NCBI GenBank assembly: GCA_015484985.1
Contig: WFUL01000179.1
Location: 1 to 17,666, forward strand
Direction: 5' to 3'
Origin: Anaerolineales bacterium
GTDB taxonomy: Bacteria > Chloroflexota > Anaerolineae > Anaerolineales > DRMV01
Length of the DNA stretch: 17,666 bases
The notes under the pieces are model-generated. The model was not told the origin of the DNA, made no database searches, and worked only from the letters and a program-made list of their open reading frames with translations. The position numbers and the translations under genes were made by a program. Below, one piece after another: positions 1 to 5,250 of the stretch; within the stretch, counting starts at the first letter, position 1; each line of letters opens with the position of its first letter.

Positions 1-709
1 CCTCGGCCAGCTCCTTCTCCCGCAATTGTAGACCTTCGGCCACCGCGTCGGCCATCATCCCCACGATGAGCTTGATGGAGCGGATGGCGTCGTCGTTGGC
101 CGGGATGATGTAATCCACATTGGTGGGGTCGCAATTGGTGTCCACCATGGCCACCACGGGGATGTCCAGCCGGTTGGCTTCCTTAATAGCGGTTTCCTCC
201 CGACACACGTCTACCACGAACACGATATCCGGGAGCCGGGTCATGGTGCGGATGCCGCTCAGGCGCTGGCGGAGGTGGGCCATGCGACGCCGCAGGCGCA
301 TGGCTTCCTTCTTGGAAAGGCGGTCCAGGATGCCCTCGGCTTCCATCCGCTCCAGCTCTTCCAGATAACGAACCCGCTGGCTGATGGTGCGCCAGTTGGT
401 GAGCATACCGCCCAGCCATTTGTAGTTCACGTAGGGCATGCCCACGCGCTTGGCCTCATTTTCGATGATGTCCTGAGCCTGGCGCTTGGTGCCCACGAAG
501 AGCACGGTGCCGCCCTTGGCCACGGTGTCCCGGATGAGGTCGTAGGCTTCCCGGAGGGCCTTTTGGGTCTTTTGCAAATCAATGATGTGAATGCCGTTGC
601 GCTCCCCGTAGATGTAAGGCTTCATCTTGGGGTGCCAGCGGTTGGTCTTGTGGCCGAAATGCACACCGCATTCCAGCAGGGTTTTAAGGGGAACGATGGG
701 ACGGGCCAT
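1..709 (-). CDS. rpsB: 30S ribosomal protein S2 (5' part, runs off the window)
   Basis: Minus-strand reading starting MARPIVPLKTLLECGVHFGH is the S2 N-terminus. The family blocks follow in order: GHKTNRWHPKMKPYIYGERN, a FVGTKRQAQ segment, the YVNYKWLGGMLTNWRTI block, and the PDIVFVVD and IPANDDAIRSIKLI segments. About 236 codons are present; the 3' end lies beyond base 1. S2 binds the 30S head/body junction and is needed for S1 recruitment and mRNA docking. The ATG at 709 is preceded by AGGAGGTG with a short spacer, which fixes the start. The gene has its own promoter and a structured leader. The glycerate kinase upstream on the same strand ends before that promoter. tsf often follows rpsB, but that side is outside the window. 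Confidence 0.97.
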   Translation of the reverse strand, partial: MARPIVPLKTLLECGVHFGHKTNRWHPKMKPYIYGERNGIHIIDLQKTQKALREAYDLIRDTVAKGGTVLFVGTKRQAQDIIENEAKRVGMPYVNYKWLGGMLTNWRTISQRVRYLEELERMEAEGILDRLSKKEAMRLRRRMAHLRQRLSGIRTMTRLPDIVFVVDVCREETAIKEANRLDIPVVAMVDTNCDPTNVDYIIPANDDAIRSIKLIVGMMADAVAEGLQLREKELAE

Positions 710-713
710 AGAA

Positions 714-721
714 CACCTCCT
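714..721 (-). promoter_or_regulatory. Shine-Dalgarno site of rpsB
   Basis: On the minus strand AGGAGGTG lies 4 bases before the ATG at 709. It is a near-perfect match to the 16S 3' end and sets the rpsB start. Confidence 0.85.
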
Positions 722-734
722 GCGTTTGACCTCC

Positions 735-796
735 GCTCCCGTCATCCCGAACAAGAACCGGGACGATACCCGGCACGCCTTGCCCGGTCAGGGAGC
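735..796 (-). promoter_or_regulatory. Structured 5' leader of rpsB, possible autoregulatory element
   Basis: Between promoter and start codon the transcript can form a three-way junction. The closing stem GCTCCC/GGGAGC pairs 791-796 with 735-740. One inner hairpin pairs CCGGCA-like arms around 770-787 with one bulged C. The other pairs CGTC-CCG with CGG-GAT-GACG around 740-765. Leaders of rpsB in several bacteria are known to bind S2 and repress translation. That this leader does so is inference from position and pairing only. Confidence 0.4.
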
Positions 797-822
797 GTGT
801 GAAATGGAATAAACCGGCGCTT

Positions 823-850
823 AGTATAGCAGGAGATGACGGAATGTCCA
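823..850 (-). promoter_or_regulatory. Sigma-70-type promoter of rpsB
   Basis: Minus strand: -35 TGGACA (845-850; 5 of 6 to TTGACA), a 16-base spacer, and -10 TATACT (823-828) preceded by TGC, an extended -10. The predicted start site near 816 leaves a leader of about 105 bases before rpsB. Confidence 0.7.
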
Positions 851-867
851 GAGGGAATTTCGAGAGT

Positions 868-2232
868 TCAGGCCTTCTCCCCCGTTAGAAGCAACACCAG
901 GTCGTTGACGTTGGTGCGGGTAGGGCCGGTGCGCAGCAGGCCACCCACCCGCTCCCAAAAAGGATAGGCGTCGTTGCGGTCCAGATGGTCGCGCGGGTCC
1001 AGGCCGAGGCGCCGGGCGTGGGCCAGGGTCTCCCCGGTGGCCACCGCGCCCGCTGCGTCGGTGGGACCGTCGGTGCCATCGGTGGCAAAGGTCACCAGGG
1101 CCACCCGGGACAGCCCCGCGAGGAGGGGCACCGCGGCCAGGGCCAGTTCCTGGTTGCGCCCGCCCTTGCCCGCGCCGCGCACCGTCACCGTGGTTTCCCC
1201 ACCCAGTACCAGGCACGCGGGTCGGGGGAAGGGGCGGTTCCACCGGGCCTCTTCCTGCAACACGGCCGCCAGCACCCGGGCCACCTCCCGGGCCTCGCCC
1301 TGCAGGGTGGTGGTCAGCACGCCGCCGTGCCATCCCGCGTCCCGGAAGACCGCCCACGCGGCTTCGGCCGCGGTGCGCACCGAGCCCACAAGGGTGTGCC
1401 GCACCCGTGCCCACAGGGCCTCGCCGGGCTTGGGGGTCTCCGGCCGACGGCCCTCCAGGCCCGCGCGCACATGGGCCACCACCGCGGGAGGCACCCGATC
1501 CAGCAGGCCGTACCGCGCCAGGACGTCCCAGGCGTCCCGATACGTGCTGGGGTCCGGTGCGGTGGGTCCCGAGGCGATGACGCTCAAGTCGTCCCCCAAA
1601 ACATCGGACAGCACCAGGGTGTGCACCCGGGCGGGTATGGCCAGCCGGGCCAGACCGCCGCCCTTGAGGCGCTCCACATGCTTGCGCACGGCGTTGATTT
1701 CGTGAATGGTGGCCCCGGCCCGGAGCAGGGCCTGATTCAGGGCCTGCAAATCCTCCAGGGACAGGCCCTCCACCGGGTCCACCAACAGGGCCGAACCTCC
1801 CCCGGAGAGGAGCACCAGGAGGAGATGGTCCGGGGTCAGGCCCTGCAACAGGCGCCGGACCCGGCGGGCGCTTTCCAGGCTGCGGGCGTCAGGGACCGGG
1901 TGTCCGGCTTCGTGCACCAGGAAATCGGGCCAGGCCGGACCCGCATATCCCTCTTTGGTCACCACCAGGCCCCGGTCCAACAACGGGCCCAGGACTTCGG
2001 ATGCCGCCCGGGCCATGGGGTAGGCGGCCTTGCCCAAGGCCAGCACCCGCACCCGGCGGGGACCCAAAACGTACGTCCGGCCGTCCACCCACAAGGTCTC
2101 CCCTTCTCGCCGCAGATGACGTCGCACGGCCTGTTCCGGGTCCACCGCGTCCAGGGCACGCGTCAGCGCGTGGGGCAGAGGCTCGGCCCAGGGGACCCAT
2201 GCGCGCAAGACCTGCGTCCAATCCGTCTTCAT
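868..2232 (-). CDS. Glycerate 2-kinase, MOFRL/DUF4147 family
   Basis: A 454-residue protein, normal for this family, which phosphorylates D-glycerate at O2 to 2-phosphoglycerate (serine-cycle or glycerate breakdown; cytosolic). Visible family blocks are LALGKAA (about 65-70), the glycine-rich SGGGSALL (143-150), an INAVRKHVERLKGGGLA helix, LSDVLGDD, and in the C-terminal MOFRL half GGETTVTV, GGRNQELALA, ATDGTDGPTDAAGA and the final TNVNDL. The ATG at 2232 (MKTDW) is chosen because GGAAGG sits 8 bases upstream. A longer reading to 2319 has no such site and would extend into the divergent promoter region. It is transcribed away from the lipoprotein gene, and no partner of a glycerate pathway is beside it. 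Confidence 0.93.
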   Translation of the reverse strand: MKTDWTQVLRAWVPWAEPLPHALTRALDAVDPEQAVRRHLRREGETLWVDGRTYVLGPRRVRVLALGKAAYPMARAASEVLGPLLDRGLVVTKEGYAGPAWPDFLVHEAGHPVPDARSLESARRVRRLLQGLTPDHLLLVLLSGGGSALLVDPVEGLSLEDLQALNQALLRAGATIHEINAVRKHVERLKGGGLARLAIPARVHTLVLSDVLGDDLSVIASGPTAPDPSTYRDAWDVLARYGLLDRVPPAVVAHVRAGLEGRRPETPKPGEALWARVRHTLVGSVRTAAEAAWAVFRDAGWHGGVLTTTLQGEAREVARVLAAVLQEEARWNRPFPRPACLVLGGETTVTVRGAGKGGRNQELALAAVPLLAGLSRVALVTFATDGTDGPTDAAGAVATGETLAHARRLGLDPRDHLDRNDAYPFWERVGGLLRTGPTRTNVNDLVLLLTGEKA

Positions 2233-2294
2233 AAAGGACCTTCCCGGGCGTCGTTCTCCAGGTTCCATTATTCCATGAAAGGACCCAACACGGG

Positions 2295-2300
2295 TACAAT
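2295..2300 (+). promoter_or_regulatory. Possible -10 element for the lipoprotein gene
   Basis: TACAAT (5 of 6 to TATAAT) lies 45 bases before the lipoprotein ATG in the 113-base divergent gap. No good -35 is visible at 16-18 bases, so this is a weak call. Confidence 0.35.
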
Positions 2301-2345
2301 AACCCGCAGTTGACCCCAAACGCCTCTTCGGAAGGAGGGTGGCCC

Positions 2346-3497
2346 ATGAAGCATGCCGGTGTGCTGGCCTCTGCCGCTTTGTTTTTGATGGCCTGTGGGC
2401 TGCTGCAAGGCCTGAGCCAGGTGAAGGAAGGGGTAGAATTCTATGCCACCCAGCTGCCCCAAACCCTGGAGAGCCAACGCCCCACCCTGGAGGCCGCGGT
2501 CACCCAGGCCGCGGGGGCCATGCAGAGCCCGCCGGGGACCCCTGCCCCCACCATAGCAGGGCCGAGCCAGGGCACCGAGGGACAGGGCGGGCCCATTGTG
2601 GGTCGGATGTCCGAATGGGAAGAGGTGCGCAGCGGACGGGAGTCCTTCGCCCGGGTGCTGACCGTGGGCGAGCAAACGTTCACCCTGCTGGAGTGGGTCC
2701 ACGAGTTCGATCGGAAGGCCCAGGCTGAGGCCTGGACCATCCGACGCGGCAACGAGCCGGAGGAGCGCATCGTCCTCCGGGAAGGGACCATGTGGTACAC
2801 CCGGGGCGACCAGTGGATGCAGATGCAAATCGACCCCAAGGACATCCAGCCCGCGCTGCTGAGCACCTTTGCCTCGGGTATGAACGAGGTCGCGTGGCAG
2901 CGGGTGGGCGAGGAGACGGTGAACGGCATCCCCACGGTGCGTTACCGCAGCGAGGGGCTGGGACTGCCCCCCTCCGCGCTGGAGACCATCAACCTGCCGG
3001 GCTTCCCGGCCCTGGCCCAGGCGCCCCAGGTGAACCGCACGGTGGCCGAGGTCTGGGTTACCCCCGAGGGTTACCTGGTCAAGGGCGAACTGCGGTGGGA
3101 GATGACCTTTACCCTGCTGGACGGCCGCCAGGTGGCGGGCAGCGAGGCGCTGCGCTGGGAAATCCGGGACGTCAACCAACCGGTGACCATTGAGGCTCCC
3201 GAGGGCGTGGGCCAGGAGGTCGCCCTACCCCTGCCGTTGCCGCCGGAGGCCACCCTGGTCAGCCACATCAACGAACCGCCCACGTGGATGTACAACGTGC
3301 CCTCCTGGGACGTGGCCCAGGCCGTGGGATACCTGGAAGGTTTGACCGGCCAGGGCTACCAGGTGGTGGAGCGGTTCGTCTCCGACGCCCTGGCCCGCTT
3401 CGTGCTACAGGCCCCGGACGGTCGTCAATGGGAAGTGAGCGTCACCCCTGCCATGACTGGCTCGGGCGTCACCCTGCTCCTCCGCCCCTGGCCGTAA
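2346..3497 (+). CDS. Predicted lipoprotein with LolA/LppX-like middle region, function unknown
   Basis: A 383-residue secreted protein. A short basic start and hydrophobic stretch end in a lipobox, LFLMAC, with the lipidated cysteine at residue 17. A low-complexity Pro/Thr/Gly linker follows (about residues 58-80). The middle, about 85-290, has alternating strands and phrases such as GIPTVRYR, a TPEGYLVKGELRW strand and QPVTIEAPEG. These resemble LppX/LprG and LolA-like half-barrels that carry lipids or lipoproteins; I infer this from style, not a match. The C-terminal 90 residues are a small extra domain. The ATG at 2346 is preceded by AAGGAGG. It stands alone: divergent from glycerate kinase and closed by a terminator. 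Alternative: a surface-anchored sensor or stress lipoprotein. Confidence 0.85.
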   Translation: MKHAGVLASAALFLMACGLLQGLSQVKEGVEFYATQLPQTLESQRPTLEAAVTQAAGAMQSPPGTPAPTIAGPSQGTEGQGGPIVGRMSEWEEVRSGRESFARVLTVGEQTFTLLEWVHEFDRKAQAEAWTIRRGNEPEERIVLREGTMWYTRGDQWMQMQIDPKDIQPALLSTFASGMNEVAWQRVGEETVNGIPTVRYRSEGLGLPPSALETINLPGFPALAQAPQVNRTVAEVWVTPEGYLVKGELRWEMTFTLLDGRQVAGSEALRWEIRDVNQPVTIEAPEGVGQEVALPLPLPPEATLVSHINEPPTWMYNVPSWDVAQAVGYLEGLTGQGYQVVERFVSDALARFVLQAPDGRQWEVSVTPAMTGSGVTLLLRPWP

Positions 3498-3509
3498 CGG
3501 GAAGATACC

Positions 3510-3554
3510 GTGAGGACCGCGACGAAACCGGCTGTCCTCACATTTTGTTTTTTC
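3510..3554 (+). terminator. Intrinsic terminator of the lipoprotein gene
   Basis: A perfect 8-bp stem GTGAGGAC (3510-3517) / GTCCTCAC (3534-3541) begins 13 bases after the stop codon. It is followed by the T-rich tract ATTTTGTTTTTTC. Confidence 0.75.
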
Positions 3555-3623
3555 ACGGGGTACTGTACCGACCAGGCCTGCGCGGGGGCCTGGGGGATTC
3601 TTCGAACATCCCCGGCCGCATGA

Positions 3624-3652
3624 TTGACAGGCTTCCCGTTTTTGGGTATAAA
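3624..3652 (+). promoter_or_regulatory. Strong promoter in the CRISPR leader
   Basis: A consensus -35 TTGACA (3624-3629), exactly 17 bases of spacer, and -10 TATAAA (3647-3652; 5 of 6). The start site is predicted near 3659, about 150 bases before the first CRISPR repeat and on the same strand. It is therefore the likely promoter of the pre-crRNA. Confidence 0.75.
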
Positions 3653-3654
3653 TA

Positions 3655-3710
3655 GCGTACACCCCCTGAAAAAAGCCCCTTTTCGGGCCTCTTTCCGAGG
3701 GGGTGTACGC
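3655..3710 (+). repeat. Palindrome at the start of the CRISPR leader transcript
   Basis: Arms GCGTACACCCCCT (3655-3667) and AGGGGGTGTACGC (3698-3710) are perfectly complementary over 13 bp. The 30-base loop contains a second hairpin GCCC-CTTTTC-GGGC and a possible GAAA/TTTC pairing. The left arm covers the predicted transcription start. It could be an operator in DNA or a 5' hairpin in the leader RNA. Confidence 0.6.
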
Positions 3711-3807
3711 AGAAAAAGGCACTTTGACAACATAATGCGCAAAAGATGGGGAGAACGTTAAAGCCTCCCTCCACCTTTGAGGTGTTATTTCGAAATTTTC
3801 CGTTAGA
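3711..3807 (+). other. Remainder of the CRISPR leader, no gene seen
   Basis: About 100 A/T-richer bases between the palindrome and the first repeat, with a small CACCT-TTG-AGGTG hairpin near 3772-3784. No coding reading is convincing. Its position and composition fit a CRISPR leader, the site where new spacers would be added. Confidence 0.5.
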
Positions 3808-4298
3808 GTTCCAAAACAAAAAAATGCCCGTAAGGGCATTGCGACATAAATAGACCTTACCCATGGCTCACCTCCTTAAGAGAGTTCCAAAACAAAAAAT
3901 GCCCGTAAGGGCATTGCGACGGCCCCCCCACAGCCCATATGGCCCGGGGACGCGTCATTTGTTCCAAAACAAAAAATGCCCGTAAGGGCATTGCGACGAT
4001 ACCAGGCAATCTCATGCACCCGCTCAATCCAACCAAATCGTTCCAAAACAAAAAATGCCCGTAAGGGCATTGCGACGAGGACCTGGCCGGGCCGGAGTAC
4101 CTGGTGCTGGGCGGTTCCAAAACAAAAAATGCCCGTAAGGGCATTGCGACATAGAACAGTTTCTCGAAAACTTCACCGTACATGGTTGTTCCAAAACAAA
4201 AAATGCCCGTAAGGGCATTGCGACGGTGGGAACGGGCCGAAACCGTCTCGTCCTCTGAACAGTTCCAAAACAAAAAATGCCCGCAAGGGTTTGGTGAC
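3808..4298 (+). CRISPR. CRISPR array: 7 repeats, 6 spacers, no cas genes in the window
   Basis: Repeats of 37 bases lie at 3884, 3961, 4040, 4114 and 4188. The first, at 3808, is 38 bases with one extra A in its A-run. The last, at 4262-4298, is degenerate with five mismatches. Each repeat starts GTTCCAAAAC, has a hairpin ATGCCC-GTAA-GGGCAT, and ends ATTGCGAC, the position of the 8-base crRNA tag (ATTGAAAC in many type I/III systems). Spacers are 38, 40, 42, 37, 37 and 37 bases. The plus orientation is supported by the upstream promoter, the degenerate repeat at the far end, and similarity in layout to known 37-base repeats of the GTTCCAA...ATTGAAAC kind in cyanobacteria. Repeat form and spacer length suggest type I or III, not II. 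I see no match of any spacer elsewhere in this window. Confidence 0.97.
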
Positions 4299-4371
4299 CA
4301 AAGCATTTATGTGGGGCGGCTGTGCCGCCCCACATAAATTTATTTTCCCTTGTGGCCCTGAACCCGATGCG
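4282..4371 (+). repeat. Long hairpin element, copy 1 (MITE-like or terminator)
   Basis: The core is a perfect 16-bp stem ATTTATGTGGGGCGGC (4305-4320), loop TGT, and its complement (4324-4339). A T-rich stretch follows. Outer arms pair weakly: CGCA/TGCG and GGGTT/AACCC, reaching 4282 and 4371. The inner GTGGGGCGGC/GCCGCCCCAC is identical to the core of the element at 16168-16260, and the right flanks of the two copies also align. Its left end lies inside the last CRISPR repeat. It could terminate the CRISPR transcript; the second copy, in a divergent gap, argues for a dispersed element. Confidence 0.7.
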
Positions 4372-4615
4372 ACCTGCGCGTCACCCCGCGAAATCACCGC
4401 GAAAAGCCCTGGCCCTGTACGAACAGGCAAAAACCTGGGGGGACCGGGAGACTGAGGTCAGGACATACGTTGGGACAACGCTACGCAGGCAGGATTTTCC
4501 CCGGAAGGCATATAGGTCTAACCGAATACGGGACCGCCGGCTATCCGCAGACAGCCAACAGATGCTTTCCTGCGGTCCACGGCCCGCTCACGATCTACGC
4601 GAAACAAGGAAATGC
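4372..4615 (+). other. Intergenic stretch, nothing recognised
   Basis: Both strands were read. The longest plus-strand reading across it has no ribosome binding site and no recognisable protein character. No repeat, tRNA or terminator was seen here. Confidence 0.4.
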
Positions 4616-4646
4616 TTGCCCTCCCCGTTTCAAGAGAAGGTAAAAT
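4616..4646 (+). promoter_or_regulatory. Possible promoter of the structured RNA region
   Basis: TTGCCC (4616-4621), a 19-base spacer, and TAAAAT (4641-4646). The spacer is at the long limit. A start near 4653 would fall at the first base-paired segment of the RNA below. Confidence 0.35.
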
Positions 4647-4650
4647 GAAA

Positions 4651-4900
4651 GCGCGCCCGCCCGGTGAGGTGGAAAGGCGGCCTCTACGACCGTTCCTTTG
4701 AGACAAGGAGATAAGGGGAAGGCCGTCCCGCCACCGGGTGAGCGCCGGGACCGGGCCCCGTAAGGTGGAGAAAACCTGCCTGCCACGCGCCAGGGTGTGG
4801 GCGTTCCCCCACGCCGGGCATTACAAGAGATGAGGGGGTGGCAGTCCCTCCACGGGGCCCGACCGGGAACCGATGAAGAGACCTCAAAGGACATCCACCC
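4651..4900 (+). ncRNA. Candidate structured RNA or long structured leader, unassigned
   Basis: Two stacked domains can be drawn by hand. Domain 1: CCCGGTG (4660-4666) pairs with CACCGGG (4732-4738), enclosing GGCGGCCT (4676-4683)/AGGCCGTC (4720-4727; one G-U), enclosing TCCTT/AAGGA (4694-4698/4705-4709). Domain 2: CGGGCCCCGT (4752-4761) pairs perfectly with ACGGGGCCCG (4852-4861). It encloses AGGT/ACCT (4763-4766/4774-4777) and CTGCCAC (4780-4786)/GTGGCAG (4838-4844), which in turn encloses an 8-bp hairpin at 4794-4815. An alternative GAGGG/CCCTC hairpin (4832-4836/4846-4850) competes with the last long stem. No RNase P, tmRNA, SRP or group II domain V signature was found. It sits upstream of the repeat peptide, so it may be that gene's leader or an independent RNA. 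High GC makes chance pairing a real risk. Confidence 0.45.
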
Positions 4901-4911
4901 GCAACCTGCAA

Positions 4912-4956
4912 TCAGGAGGGGGAAAGATGGCCAACCGAAGGTGGCCCACTCCGTGA
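4912..4956 (+). pseudogene. Nine-codon upstream reading with strong SD, probable N-terminus of the repeat peptide cut by TGA
   Basis: AGGAGGGGG (4914-4922) lies 4 bases before the ATG at 4927. The reading MANRRWPTP ends at TGA 4954-4956. The codons after that stop, KDDEEEKRARKVYRA, lead in the same frame straight into the repeat ORF at 5002. A single CGA-to-TGA or TGG-to-TGA change would explain this. It could instead be a leader peptide coupling translation to the ORF downstream. Confidence 0.4.
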
Positions 4957-5001
4957 AAAGACGACGAGGAGGAAAAACGGGCCCGGAAGGTCTACCGGGC
5001 C

Positions 5002-5163
5002 ATGACCAGCCCCTGGGGCCGGGAGGACGGCCTGGGCATGTACGGCCATGAGAGTGGTCTGGGGATGTACGGCCACGAAAGCGGCCTGGGAATGCTTGGC
5101 GACCCCGACGAGTTTCACTTCTCCCCGGGCTTTATCTTCCTCCTCACCGATATGGACCTCTGA
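5002..5163 (+). CDS. Small ORF with tandem GLGMYGHES repeats, function unknown
   Basis: A 53-residue reading from the ATG at 5002. It holds two exact copies of GLGMYGHES (5029-5055 and 5056-5082) and a third, changed copy GLGMLGDPD (5083-5109), then a phenylalanine-rich hydrophobic end and the tail LLTDMDL. Between copies 1 and 2 the DNA differs in five codons and every change is synonymous. That indicates selection on the protein and so real coding. Upstream, the same frame stays open back to a TGA at 4954-4956. Before that are nine codons starting at the ATG 4927, which carries an excellent AGGAGGGGGAAAG site. The original gene may therefore have been 4927-5163 with one nonsense change. The ATG at 5002 has only a distant GGAAGG. 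I do not recognise the family. Confidence 0.5.
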   Translation: MTSPWGREDGLGMYGHESGLGMYGHESGLGMLGDPDEFHFSPGFIFLLTDMDL

Positions 5164-5193
5164 AATCAGGACCCCTGGGATCACCCAAAGGGG

Positions 5194-5238
5194 CAAAAAA
5201 AGATACGGGGGGCAGCGGGCCGCTGCCCCCCGTATCTT
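5194..5238 (-). terminator. Intrinsic terminator of the EF-G-like gene
   Basis: Arms of 19 bases (5200-5218 and 5220-5238) are perfectly complementary around one central base. On the minus strand the hairpin is followed by a run of seven T. It starts 12 bases after the EF-G-like stop codon. The same hairpin could also halt plus-strand transcription from the repeat peptide, though less well because few T follow on that side. Confidence 0.9.
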
Positions 5239-5250
5239 CTGCATCTCCCG

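Noticed and set aside
985..2313. Open plus-strand reading of over 400 codons antisense to glycerate kinase
   Set aside because: Composition is dominated by Gly, Gln, His and Pro as expected from the opposite strand of a GC-rich gene; no ribosome site or motif, while the minus strand has clear family motifs.
3724..3736. Second TTGACA next to CATAAT in the CRISPR leader as a promoter
   Set aside because: The two hexamers are only one base apart; no -10 lies at 16-18 bases.
3857..4306. Long minus-strand readings with repeated MPLRAFFVLE phrases
   Set aside because: They are translations of the CRISPR repeats; the periodic phrase comes from the 37-base repeat, not from a protein.
4262..4371. 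tracrRNA or anti-repeat beside the array
   Set aside because: No segment outside the array is complementary to the repeat over a useful length, and repeat form is not type II.
4322..4648. Plus-strand reading of 108 codons after the CRISPR array
   Set aside because: Begins inside the hairpin element, has no ribosome site, and shows no recognisable protein character.
4651..4900. RNase P RNA, tmRNA, SRP RNA, cobalamin riboswitch or group II intron
   Set aside because: None of the conserved blocks was found (GAGGAAAGUCC, tmRNA tag ORF and tRNA-like ends, domain V hairpin, cobalamin box); left unassigned.
4954..4956. TGA as a selenocysteine codon
   Set aside because: No selenoprotein family resemblance and no clear SECIS-like hairpin immediately after it; nonsense change is simpler.
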